Assembly: GCA_045545235.1 (NCBI GenBank)
Contig: JAZQAN010000022.1
Location: forward strand, 1-57,177
Direction: 5' to 3'
Length of the DNA: 57,177 nucleotides
Source of the DNA: CAZNKU01 sp045545235
GTDB taxonomy: Bacteria > Bacillota > Clostridia > Monoglobales > Firm-18
Made by a program: the position numbers and the translations under genes. Positions 16,941-24,770 of this stretch are shown here, in pieces. The first letter of the stretch is position 1. Each line of letters starts with the position of its first letter. The notes below the pieces were generated by a model. It saw only the letters and a program-made list of their open reading frames with translations. It did not search any database and was not told the DNA's origin.

Positions 16941-17645
16941 TATAATAATCTCAGGTCTTGATTTTTTATTTGTATTTGCTGTTAAAAGTTCATCTGACAA
17001 ATGGCTTGTAGAAAACAGCTTTGCAGATACAAGCGCACCGTTCTTATCAATTTCCAGATATGACAGGTTACAGTTTAAATTTTGCTCTGCAAGGTAGTCT
17101 GCCATTTCGTCAATATCATCAGTTAAGCCAAGGTGAAATTTTTTGTTAAAATAACACATTGTTCCATAAACAGATGCACCGTGACCTACTACAAGTAATT
17201 CTTCCACATCCGACGAAATAATTTCATTCCAGAATTTTTCAAGTCTTTTTATTATACCTTCTCTTGTATCTTTGTGCTTTGTCCACCACGGATAAGATAA
17301 TTCAGCATCGTAAGATACTGCAGAAAACTCCTCTTTAAGTTCATCGGGCGTCATACCCACAAATTCTCTTGCCGCCTCGTCAGTACTAAATATTTCACGA
17401 AGTCTGCCATCAGGATAAACATATACACCGCACTTTTTTGAAACAAGGCTTGCAGTCATCATTGTACGTCGGTATGGTGAGGAAAATATTTTTCCCTTAA
17501 AGCCAAGTTTATTCAGCTCCTCTCCAAGAAGCTCCGCTTGTTTTTTACCCGTTTCACTAAGTGGAATATCACCTGTCGGATAATCAACACTATCAAAAAA
17601 ATCCTTCGGGCATACCTGCCCGTGACGTGTTATATAAATTTTCAT
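16920..17645 (-). CDS. Histidine phosphatase (phosphoglycerate mutase-like) family protein
   Basis: A 241-residue branch-1 histidine phosphatase. The phospho-acceptor His is in ITRHGQV near the N-terminus, with the arginine motif SSPYRRTMMTA and the second His in VVGHGASVYG. Members dephosphorylate sugars, nucleotides or cofactors; the substrate is not readable. The stop lies inside the terminator hairpin, so the last dozen residues are encoded by it. Its ATG overlaps the stop of the metallophosphoesterase gene (ATGA), giving translational coupling in a three-gene phosphoesterase set. Confidence 0.85.
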   Translation of the reverse strand: MKIYITRHGQVCPKDFFDSVDYPTGDIPLSETGKKQAELLGEELNKLGFKGKIFSSPYRRTMMTASLVSKKCGVYVYPDGRLREIFSTDEAAREFVGMTPDELKEEFSAVSYDAELSYPWWTKHKDTREGIIKRLEKFWNEIISSDVEELLVVGHGASVYGTMCYFNKKFHLGLTDDIDEMADYLAEQNLNCNLSYLEIDKNGALVSAKLFSTSHLSDELLTANTNKKSRPEIIIKNTLDF

Positions 17646-18223
17646 TTATGTAATCCTCCGTTATAATTTTTCAACTCAATGTAGGTTTTGTCATCCAAAA
17701 ATATAACTGCCGGAGCAAAAAACGCATTTGAATAAACCCTGCCATCTTCAGGTATGTAAAAACTATGTGTATCTCCTGTCGGACCGTGTCCGTACAAATA
17801 AAATTCCGCCTCACCGTCAATATCAAGTACGCGGTGACACAACAAAAACCTTATGCCATAAAGTTCCACAACAGTATTTGGTGGTATTATTTTACTTTTT
17901 GATATATTTTCGGCTACAAAGTCCTCTATATCATTATTGCCGGGAACAATGTATACATCCTTTGCATACCTTTCCATAATATGAATAAGCTTCGGAACGT
18001 ATTTTTTATATCCAGGAATATGTTCCGAAAGTCTGCCCGCCTTAAACTCATCTGCAAGGTCACCTGTATGCACAAGTACATCAGGTTTTATTTTCTTGAT
18101 TAATCTTTTTATGTAAGGATACCCCCAAACAGGTATATCACCTATGTGTAACAGAATTTTTCTGTTTTTTATTTCTCTTGGAATTTTTACAGGCTTTACA
18201 TAACTGCATAGTATTTTAAACAT
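17642..18223 (-). CDS. Calcineurin-like metallophosphoesterase
   Basis: A 193-residue protein. Motifs of the metallophosphoesterase fold are LLHIGDIPVWG, VLVHTGDLAD, VPGNNDIED and a late LYGHGPTGDTH; the first motif has HIGD rather than the usual DxH, so the metal site is somewhat atypical. It is YfcE-like in size but not a close match. The start at 18223 has GGAG 8 nt upstream; the longer frame overlaps the PHP gene. It ends overlapping the phosphatase gene by 4 nt and begins one base before the PHP stop, so all three are coupled. Confidence 0.8.
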   Translation of the reverse strand: MFKILCSYVKPVKIPREIKNRKILLHIGDIPVWGYPYIKRLIKKIKPDVLVHTGDLADEFKAGRLSEHIPGYKKYVPKLIHIMERYAKDVYIVPGNNDIEDFVAENISKSKIIPPNTVVELYGIRFLLCHRVLDIDGEAEFYLYGHGPTGDTHSFYIPEDGRVYSNAFFAPAVIFLDDKTYIELKNYNGGLHK

Positions 18224-18224
18224 T

Positions 18225-19859
18225 TCACATTCTCCGTTCCGCCCTTGCATTTTCAAGCACATCTTTATCCGTTGTATAGTAAAGAGGATTGGTAAGCATT
18301 ACACACCTGTCATTTACATAAAGCTCTGCACGGATAAAATTAACCTTTTTTTCGGATTTGATTTCTAATTTTTCGCTATAATCACCTGTAAAGTTTTCTT
18401 CCTTTACACATTTACCATTAATAACCCACACTACCTTCGTATCATAAGCCATACCCTCAACATCAAGTGTAACACCAACGGTTTTATCAGTATTTACAAC
18501 ACTTCCCATAACATTACCATACTCATCCTTAAAACTGATTTTCGCATTTTTCAGGTACACAGGGTCTCCAGTGTAAAGGTTTCCCCCTTTCATACTGTCA
18601 ACAAAATTTTCTTCATCCGGATTATCTGCATATATGTAACTTACAAAGTTATTACCATCATACCATTTAGTAATATTACTATGATTATCACTATCACCAT
18701 AGCCCGTTATAAAAATTCCTGCCTCGGAAAGTTTATCCCACAACATAAGGTGGTCATCAAGAGAAAACACGCCTCTTCCTTCAACAAAGCCAACCTCAAT
18801 AAGCGATGCACCAAAGGCATTGTTACTTATAAAAACCTCTGAGGCTTTTTCTATAAGTTCACCTTTATTTTCCTTAAGCTTAGGATTTAAAGCTATCAAA
18901 TTCTTAAAACGTTCAAACGGATGATTCAGTCCAAATATTCCACCGTGTGAAAGAACGTGGTTTATTGCATATTCTTCCGTAACCTTATAATCCAATGCAT
19001 AATAGTCTATAATCGGTACTTTTGTTGAGAAGCAATTTTTATGAGGCCCCGCCTCAGTTATTTCAGTAATAACATAAGGTGTAACACCGTATTTTTTCCC
19101 AATTTCATCAGCAAGCTTTTGCTGTTCGCGTCTTGCCTCTTCACATTGCATTTTCCAGGTTATAAGCAAATCACGAAGGATCAATTTTGCACTTTTACCA
19201 TTTTTTACGGAAACAGAAAAAGAAATATTCCTTAAAACGTTATCTCCTCCACCTATCTTTTCGGCATCTGCCAATAAATCAAGTAAATATTCATTATGCT
19301 TATTACTCAGATTTTTAACAACGGTATATTCATTTTCCAAACCGTCACAGTTGCCGAACACATACAAAATGTGTGCAAATTCAAATGCAGGCGGTCTGCG
19401 GGAAAGCTTTACATCTACACAAACCCTTATATCATCATCCGGCTCGGGCACAGTCATACCAAGTTTTACCATAACCCCTGCCAAAAGGGCAAATTCATGC
19501 CTTTTCTGAGAAGAAGAAAACTTAATGCATACGGTAGACCATTTGTCTGATACAGATTTTGCACCAAGACAAATTTCATCATTATCAGTAAAATAAACAT
19601 CACAGTTTTCATCCATTACCTTCACTTCAAATCCGTGAGATTTAGGGCGTACAGGGTCATCAGAAGGCTCCTTTATATGAAACTGTCTTTTTGAAAAGTC
19701 AAAAGAATCTATATGTAATTTTTTTCTCCCCATACGACTGTCGTGGTCCGAAATATACATATGTCTGATACCAAGCTTTTCCGCATGGTAAAAGTGCCCC
19801 TCCATACTGGCTTCACTTTCCCAGCACGAATGCATATGCATAGGAACGGGATAGTACAT
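18225..19859 (-). CDS. PHP-domain protein with a large internal insertion
   Basis: A 544-residue protein. The N-terminus has metal-binding PHP motifs (MHMHSCWE, then YISDHDSRMG). A region of about 180 residues with alternating strands (about 50-230) interrupts the fold. PHP motifs resume as NHVLSHGGIFGLNHPFE and GYGDSDNHS near 410, and a beta-rich domain ends the protein. PHP proteins are metal-dependent phosphoesterases. No signal peptide is seen. Start ATG 19859 has AAGGTG about 9 nt upstream, while an upstream in-frame ATG does not. It leads the three-gene phosphoesterase operon; the substrate is unknown. Confidence 0.8.
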   Translation of the reverse strand: MYYPVPMHMHSCWESEASMEGHFYHAEKLGIRHMYISDHDSRMGRKKLHIDSFDFSKRQFHIKEPSDDPVRPKSHGFEVKVMDENCDVYFTDNDEICLGAKSVSDKWSTVCIKFSSSQKRHEFALLAGVMVKLGMTVPEPDDDIRVCVDVKLSRRPPAFEFAHILYVFGNCDGLENEYTVVKNLSNKHNEYLLDLLADAEKIGGGDNVLRNISFSVSVKNGKSAKLILRDLLITWKMQCEEARREQQKLADEIGKKYGVTPYVITEITEAGPHKNCFSTKVPIIDYYALDYKVTEEYAINHVLSHGGIFGLNHPFERFKNLIALNPKLKENKGELIEKASEVFISNNAFGASLIEVGFVEGRGVFSLDDHLMLWDKLSEAGIFITGYGDSDNHSNITKWYDGNNFVSYIYADNPDEENFVDSMKGGNLYTGDPVYLKNAKISFKDEYGNVMGSVVNTDKTVGVTLDVEGMAYDTKVVWVINGKCVKEENFTGDYSEKLEIKSEKKVNFIRAELYVNDRCVMLTNPLYYTTDKDVLENARAERRM

Positions 19860-19933
19860 AAAAATCACACCTTTCATATACATTTATTATATACCCACCA
19901 AAAAAATAAGTCAAATTATAACATTAAAAACAT

Positions 19934-19962
19934 AAAAAAGAGAAACCCGATTCCTCGGGTTT
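19934..19962 (-). terminator. Minus-strand terminator after the Dabb gene
   Basis: A 9-bp stem (GAAACCCGA with its complement, 19942-19962) is followed on the minus strand by TCTTTTTT. Confidence 0.8.
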
Positions 19963-19965
19963 CCT

Positions 19966-19998
19966 CCATAACTATCCACTAATCACTATCAACTATTA
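19966..19998. repeat. A/T-rich micro-repeat (ACTATCA-type units)
   Basis: Imperfect tandem units resembling ACTATC, CACTAATC and ACTATCAAC lie between the Dabb stop codon and its terminator. They look like a low-complexity intergenic repeat rather than coding or regulatory sequence. Confidence 0.4.
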
Positions 19999-20286
19999 AA
20001 TATCATAATCTATTGCAACACTACCAACTGTATTTGCATGCATATATGTCTTTACAACATCGCAGTGGTATTTATCTGCCTGATATTCATCCAAAGCGGC
20101 ACGGTCATCAAGCTCTACCTGAAGAATAATATCGTAAGAACGTGGTGAGCACAAAAAGTCCATTCCAACCTCAATTGAACGGATTGTAGGAACATTTCCC
20201 ACCATTGACATCAAAACCTCTTTAGCCTTATTTTTTGAAGCCTCACTGCTGTCTGAAAGCTTAAAGCATACTATGTGTTTAATCAT
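19996..20286 (-). CDS. Dabb (stress-responsive alpha/beta barrel) domain protein
   Basis: A 96-residue Dabb-family protein: MIKHIVCFKL, then a helix, then IRSIEVGMDFL and SYDIILQVEL, then YQADKYHCDVVKTYMH. Such proteins form dimeric ferredoxin-like barrels; most have no known bacterial function. Start ATG 20286 has GGGAGG 8 nt upstream; the longer frame overlaps that site. It is a single gene with its own terminator. Confidence 0.85.
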   Translation of the reverse strand: MIKHIVCFKLSDSSEASKNKAKEVLMSMVGNVPTIRSIEVGMDFLCSPRSYDIILQVELDDRAALDEYQADKYHCDVVKTYMHANTVGSVAIDYDI

Positions 20287-20347
20287 TTTAATTACCTCCC
20301 AAAATTTATAGTATAATTTTACCACTTTATGCTTAAATTGTAAAGAG

Positions 20348-20393
20348 AAAAAACAGAAAAGCCACCACGCATTGCGTAATGACTCTTCTGTTT
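20348..20393 (-). terminator. Minus-strand terminator after htrA
   Basis: A long imperfect stem (AAACAGAA with TTCTGTTT ends, mismatches inside) is followed on the minus strand by a T run. Confidence 0.65.
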
Positions 20394-20418
20394 AGTGAGA
20401 TTTATATATGAAGAAAGA

Positions 20419-21765
20419 TTACTGGTTAAATTGCGGCTTTTCCTCGCCAAGAGTAACATTAACCGTCATATTCTTACCACTTCGTACAATATCAAGCTTT
20501 ACAGTTTCGCCTGCCTTATGAGTGTCTCTTACTTCGTTGAGTTCATCCATATTCGTAACAGTTTTTCCGTCAGCCTTTACTATAACGTCACCCTGAAGTA
20601 TACCGGCTTTTTCAGCACCGCTGCCTTCAGATACAGAAATAACGTACACACCAATAGGAAGGTTATAATACTTTGACATATCTTCAGTAATTTCACGTAC
20701 ACCTATACCAATCTGCGGTCTGCCTGAAACATAGCCTTTACCTATAAGTTCTTCAACAATAGGTGCCGCCACATCAATGGGAATTGCAAAACCCATACCT
20801 TCAGTATCGGAGGTGCTTATCTTAACAGTATTTATACCTATAATCTGCCCGAATCTGTTAACAAGCGGACCACCGCTGTTACCGGGGTTAATTGCCGCAT
20901 CAGTCTGCACAAGAGTATACTGTCTGCCATCAACGTCCATAGTTCTGTTAAGTGCACTTATAACACCTGCAGTAACAGAGCCTTGAAATTCGAGACCCAA
21001 AGGATTACCTATTGCAACAGCAAGCTCACCTACTTTAAGTTCAGATGATTTTCCAAGCTCTGCAGCAGGAAGATTTTTAACTTCAATTTTTACAACCGCA
21101 AGGTCTGTCTTGATATCGTGGCCTATAAGCATTGCAGGGTATCTGTCACCACTGCTTAGGACAACCTCAATACTTGATGCACCTTCGATAACGTGACTGT
21201 TTGTAACAACGTAACCGTCACTGCTTATAATAATACCGGAACCGCTTCCCTCCTGCTCGATAGTGCCGCCTGTCCACCAAGAAGTAACATTTTGCTTATT
21301 TATAATACCTACAACAGAAGGTCCTACCTTTTCGGCAATCTGCGTAACATCAAGTACTTTGCCCGCAGGTATTTTATTTCCTTTTGAAGTGTTTATAACT
21401 TTATCAGCAACAGAATTCTGATTAAGCACAACCGAATTTCCGTTTGCTACATTTCCAAACTTACCTGAAAAAGCAAGTGCACCGCCAAAAATAACGGCAC
21501 CTGCAAACATACCGCAAACAACAGCGGCAGTATACCTCCAGAAGTTACTCTTCTTTTTCCCTTTAAGGCGTGTTTCGGAAATATAAGGAGATTCGTAATC
21601 AATATCACGACTGAAGATTAATGAAGAAACCTCTTCAGCAACCTTGCAATCAACCTCTACCTCAGGTTCTGCAGAAGGCTCTTCCGTGCTTTCAACCACA
21701 GGCGCTTCCTGTTCATCAGTTGTTTCATCTATTAAGCTCTCTTTGAAAAAATCGTTGTTTTCCAT
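20419..21765 (-). CDS. htrA: HtrA/DegP-type membrane serine protease
   Basis: A 448-residue protein. An acidic cytosolic N-terminus (about 1-70) precedes one transmembrane helix (AAVVCGMFAGAVIFGGALAF), then a trypsin-like domain with catalytic His (VVTNSHVIEG), Asp (KTDLAVVKI) and Ser (NPGNSGGPLV), and a C-terminal PDZ domain (IGIGVREITEDM to TVNVTLG). It acts outside the membrane in protein quality control. Start ATG 21765 has GAGGTGAAA 6 nt upstream; a GTG four codons earlier overlaps that site. It follows the two-component system, so membrane-stress control is plausible. Confidence 0.95.
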   Translation of the reverse strand: MENNDFFKESLIDETTDEQEAPVVESTEEPSAEPEVEVDCKVAEEVSSLIFSRDIDYESPYISETRLKGKKKSNFWRYTAAVVCGMFAGAVIFGGALAFSGKFGNVANGNSVVLNQNSVADKVINTSKGNKIPAGKVLDVTQIAEKVGPSVVGIINKQNVTSWWTGGTIEQEGSGSGIIISSDGYVVTNSHVIEGASSIEVVLSSGDRYPAMLIGHDIKTDLAVVKIEVKNLPAAELGKSSELKVGELAVAIGNPLGLEFQGSVTAGVISALNRTMDVDGRQYTLVQTDAAINPGNSGGPLVNRFGQIIGINTVKISTSDTEGMGFAIPIDVAAPIVEELIGKGYVSGRPQIGIGVREITEDMSKYYNLPIGVYVISVSEGSGAEKAGILQGDVIVKADGKTVTNMDELNEVRDTHKAGETVKLDIVRSGKNMTVNVTLGEEKPQFNQ

Positions 21766-21878
21766 TTTAAATTTCACCTCAGAAAGTTAAGTTTTCTTAA
21801 TAATAACACAGATTGTATCAAAAAAAATGAACAAAATATTAACAAAGCAAAAAATAGTTTAACAATTTGTAAATTTCA

Positions 21879-23270
21879 TCATTTTACTTCAGCAAGAGTA
21901 AATTCAAATTCAACCGAATTCTCATCACTTTTTATAGTTATGCTTTGATTGTGCTGATTAATAATACTTTTCACAATATAAAGTCCAAGTCCTGAACCTT
22001 TTTTGTGATAGCTTCTTGAACTGTCTGCCTTATAGTATCTGTCCCAGATGTACTTTTGTTCTTCCTCGCTTATTGAGCTTCCGTAATTTTTCACACTGCA
22101 GAAAACAAGATTGTTTTTATGCTTAAGTGAAATTTCAATTTCAGAGTTTATGGCAGCAAACTTAAGTGCATTATCAACAAGGTTCTGCACCACACGGTAA
22201 ATTGCCGATTCATCACCCTCAACAAAATTTTCGGAAGATTCATACTTAAACTGTACAACAATATTCTTTTCCCTTATACGCTTTTCCATCGAAATTACAA
22301 TACTGCGTATAATTTCACTAAGGTCAAATTCAGACATATTAGGAACAAATTTACCACTTTCATACTTTGATAAATCAAGGTTATTTTCTATCATATGCTG
22401 CATTCTTTCGCCCTCGGAAAGTGCAACACCAAGGTATTGATTTTGCATCTGCGGAGGAATTGTACCATCCATAACACCACGAACATAACCCATAATTGTA
22501 GTAAGGGGTGTGCGAAGGTCGTGTGAAACATTTGCTATAAAATCAGACCTTGCTCTGTCTTGTTTTTCAAGCTCTGTTGACATATGATTAAACGCCAGTA
22601 TCATGTCATTATATTCTTCTATTTTGGTTGTGCTTTCAAGCTTTGTATATCGTCCAAGTGCAATTTCGCGAGCTCCTGCTTTAATTTTTTTAACAGGTCT
22701 TACAAATCTTCTTGATATAAAGAAAGATGCCACAAGTGCAACAAGAACAGCAACCACTATAGAAACAAGATTTCTTGTAACTACTGAAAGCAGTTCAACA
22801 CTCATTATACCGTTCTTTTCAATTACAAACACAACCCCTTCTGCAACACCATTCATTTTAAAAGGTGCCGCAACAGAAAAAGTATTGTACCCGAAAACAG
22901 AATTAAATGCACCTGTACGGTATGTAGATTTTCCCTTTAAAACCTCATCAAAGCCATCGGTATCTACCTTATCGGGAAAATCAACATTTGATATTGAAAC
23001 AAACACAACATTTCCGCTTTTGTCTGTTACAGCAATTGTTACACCCTCATAAACAGCAAATTCGTTGATATATCCCCAGTTACTGTGCTGTGCAATTGTA
23101 TCATTTACCATTGTTGCAATTCTGTCAAGCTCTCTTGCTCTGTCTTTATTGGTATATCTTATTGTCTGTAATATATTTATTCCACTCATTAAAATTGCGC
23201 ATATTGCAATAAGAATAACACAAAGCCTCATAAGGCTTGAAAATATACTTTTATTTTTCTTTAACTTCAA
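21879..23270 (-). CDS. Two-component sensor histidine kinase
   Basis: A 463-residue membrane kinase. Transmembrane 1 (LMRLCVILIAICAILMSGI) and an extracytoplasmic sensor domain of about 130 residues are followed by transmembrane 2 (VSIVVAVLVALVASFFI), HAMP (RRFVRPVKKIKAGAREIALG), DHp with the phosphorylated His (NVSHDLRTPLT) and the HATPase domain (VVQNLVDNALKF, GSGLGLYIVKS). The start is uncertain: I use TTG 23270, which overlaps the regulator's 3' end by 20 bp, because the frame has no ATG with a ribosome site before the first helix. Partner: the regulator immediately upstream. Confidence 0.9.
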   Translation of the reverse strand: MKLKKNKSIFSSLMRLCVILIAICAILMSGINILQTIRYTNKDRARELDRIATMVNDTIAQHSNWGYINEFAVYEGVTIAVTDKSGNVVFVSISNVDFPDKVDTDGFDEVLKGKSTYRTGAFNSVFGYNTFSVAAPFKMNGVAEGVVFVIEKNGIMSVELLSVVTRNLVSIVVAVLVALVASFFISRRFVRPVKKIKAGAREIALGRYTKLESTTKIEEYNDMILAFNHMSTELEKQDRARSDFIANVSHDLRTPLTTIMGYVRGVMDGTIPPQMQNQYLGVALSEGERMQHMIENNLDLSKYESGKFVPNMSEFDLSEIIRSIVISMEKRIREKNIVVQFKYESSENFVEGDESAIYRVVQNLVDNALKFAAINSEIEISLKHKNNLVFCSVKNYGSSISEEEQKYIWDRYYKADSSRSYHKKGSGLGLYIVKSIINQHNQSITIKSDENSVEFEFTLAEVK

Positions 23271-23934
23271 ATTTATACCCAACTCCCCACACGGTTTTAA
23301 GCTCCCATTCACCTGAAACACCGTCTATTTTTTCTCGTATTCTTTTAACGTGAACATCAACAGTTCTCGTCGTGTCACCTGCATACTCAAAGCCCCACAC
23401 CTCATTCAAAAGCTGGTCGCGGGTAAAGACCTTGTTTGGGTTTGATGCAAGGTGATACAAAAGTTCAATTTCTTTAGGTGGTGCTTCAACATCCTCACCT
23501 TTTATTGTCAATTTATAATTCATTATATCCAATGAAAATTTATCATATTCAATAATTCCGCTGTCAGTTTCTACACTTTCAGTTCTCCGAAGAACCGCCT
23601 TTATACGTGCAACAAGCTCGTTAGGGTCAAATGGTTTACAGACATAATCATCTGCACCTGCCTCAAGTCCTGTGATACGGTCACTGAATTCACCCTTTGC
23701 AGTAAGCATAATAATGGGCACATTTGAAAGCTTGCGTATATTCTTACAGATGTCTATACCGCTCATTCCGGGAAGCATAACATCAAGTATAACAAGCGAC
23801 GGCTGTTCATCATTAAAAATCTGCATAGCCTTTACACCATTGTATGCAATCAGCGGTTCATAACCTGCTTTTAAAAGATAAAGCTTCACAAGTTCGCAAA
23901 TATTGGCATCGTCATCTACCATTAAAATTTTCAT
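23251..23934 (-). CDS. OmpR-family response regulator
   Basis: A 227-residue regulator. The receiver domain has the acidic pair near residues 7-9, the phospho-acceptor Asp51 (VILDVMLPG), Thr in PIIMLTA and Lys in CKPFDPNELVAR. The C-terminal winged helix has EVWGFEYAGDTTRTVDVHVKR (split: EVWGFEYAGD, VDVHVKRIR). It is probably phosphorylated by the adjacent kinase and controls unknown targets, perhaps htrA downstream. ATG 23934 has AAGGAGG 7 nt upstream. Confidence 0.93.
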   Translation of the reverse strand: MKILMVDDDANICELVKLYLLKAGYEPLIAYNGVKAMQIFNDEQPSLVILDVMLPGMSGIDICKNIRKLSNVPIIMLTAKGEFSDRITGLEAGADDYVCKPFDPNELVARIKAVLRRTESVETDSGIIEYDKFSLDIMNYKLTIKGEDVEAPPKEIELLYHLASNPNKVFTRDQLLNEVWGFEYAGDTTRTVDVHVKRIREKIDGVSGEWELKTVWGVGYKFEVKEK

Positions 23935-23968
23935 AATTCATCCTCCTTTTTGTACAAACAAGGACCAA

Positions 23969-24004
23969 CACCCTCAACAGTTTTGGCTGTGAGGGCATCA
24001 GCCC
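23969..24004. other. Hairpin-rich gap between TatD and the response regulator
   Basis: Two adjacent inverted repeats (CCCTC around 23971-23995 and GGGC-ATCA-GCCC at 23993-24004) lie between tatD and the regulator. They could terminate or attenuate transcription from tatD; there is no clear T run on the minus strand. Confidence 0.3.
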
Positions 24005-24011
24005 TTTTAAA

Positions 24012-24770
24012 TTACTTTATTCTATACACTTTTTTTGCATTTTCCAATGTTTGTTTTGCCATTTCTTCAAGAGAAACTCCCTTTATCTGAGCAAGCTTTT
24101 CACAGGTATAACGAACAAGAGAACTGTCATTTCGCTTACCGCGAAAACCATCGGGTGCAAGGTATGGGGCATCAGTTTCTATAAGTAGTCTGTCCATAGG
24201 AACAACTTCCGCCGCTTCAACAGATTTAACATTATTTTTATAAGTTAAAGGCCCTGCAAATGAAACATAATACCCAAGCTCCACAAAACGAACCGCCATT
24301 TCCTTACTTCCTGAAAAGCAATGAACAATGCCTTTTGCACCTGAATTTTTACAAATGTTAAAAGTATCTTCGTGCGCATCACGGTTGTGAATCGAAACGG
24401 GCATATCAAGCTCCTCAGCAAGCTTCATCTGCCGTTCAAACCAATATTTCTGTACATCACGCGGAACATTGTCCCAGTAATAGTCAAGACCTATCTCACC
24501 TATTGCAACAACCTTTTTATGCTTTGCATATTCCCTTAATTTTTCTATATGCTCTTCACGCATTTTGTCAGTATCACACGGATGAAAACCAACTGTTGCA
24601 TATATAAAATCATATTTTTCTGCAAGTTCAATTGATTGTTCGCAGGTTGGGATATTGCAGCCTATATTTACAAGACCGCAAACCCCGCTTTGTCTTATTT
24701 TTTCTATAACCGCATCGCGGTCTTCATTAAACTTTTCATCATCAAGATGAGTGTGTGAATCAAAAAGCAT
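24012..24770 (-). CDS. tatD: TatD-family DNase/hydrolase
   Basis: A 252-residue TatD protein. Metal-binding residues are visible in FDSHTHLDD, IGEIGLDYY, SIHNRDAHED, IVHCFSGS and LIETDAPYLAPDG. TatD enzymes are metal-dependent 3'-5' nucleases linked to DNA repair. AGGTGAGCTAA precedes the ATG inside the end of metG, and metG-tatD is a common Firmicutes order, consistent with coupling. Confidence 0.94.
   Translation of the reverse strand: MLFDSHTHLDDEKFNEDRDAVIEKIRQSGVCGLVNIGCNIPTCEQSIELAEKYDFIYATVGFHPCDTDKMREEHIEKLREYAKHKKVVAIGEIGLDYYWDNVPRDVQKYWFERQMKLAEELDMPVSIHNRDAHEDTFNICKNSGAKGIVHCFSGSKEMAVRFVELGYYVSFAGPLTYKNNVKSVEAAEVVPMDRLLIETDAPYLAPDGFRGKRNDSSLVRYTCEKLAQIKGVSLEEMAKQTLENAKKVYRIK

Noticed and set aside
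21766..21878. Promoter of htrA
   Set aside because: A TACAAT-like -10 exists, but candidate -35 hexamers are at 12, 20 or 23 bp, so no convincing promoter can be called.
23251..23321. Histidine kinase starting at ATG 23321
   Set aside because: That start lies about 70 bp inside the response-regulator gene, has no ribosome site and adds 17 residues unlike kinase N-termini. A TTG at 23270 is preferred but remains uncertain.
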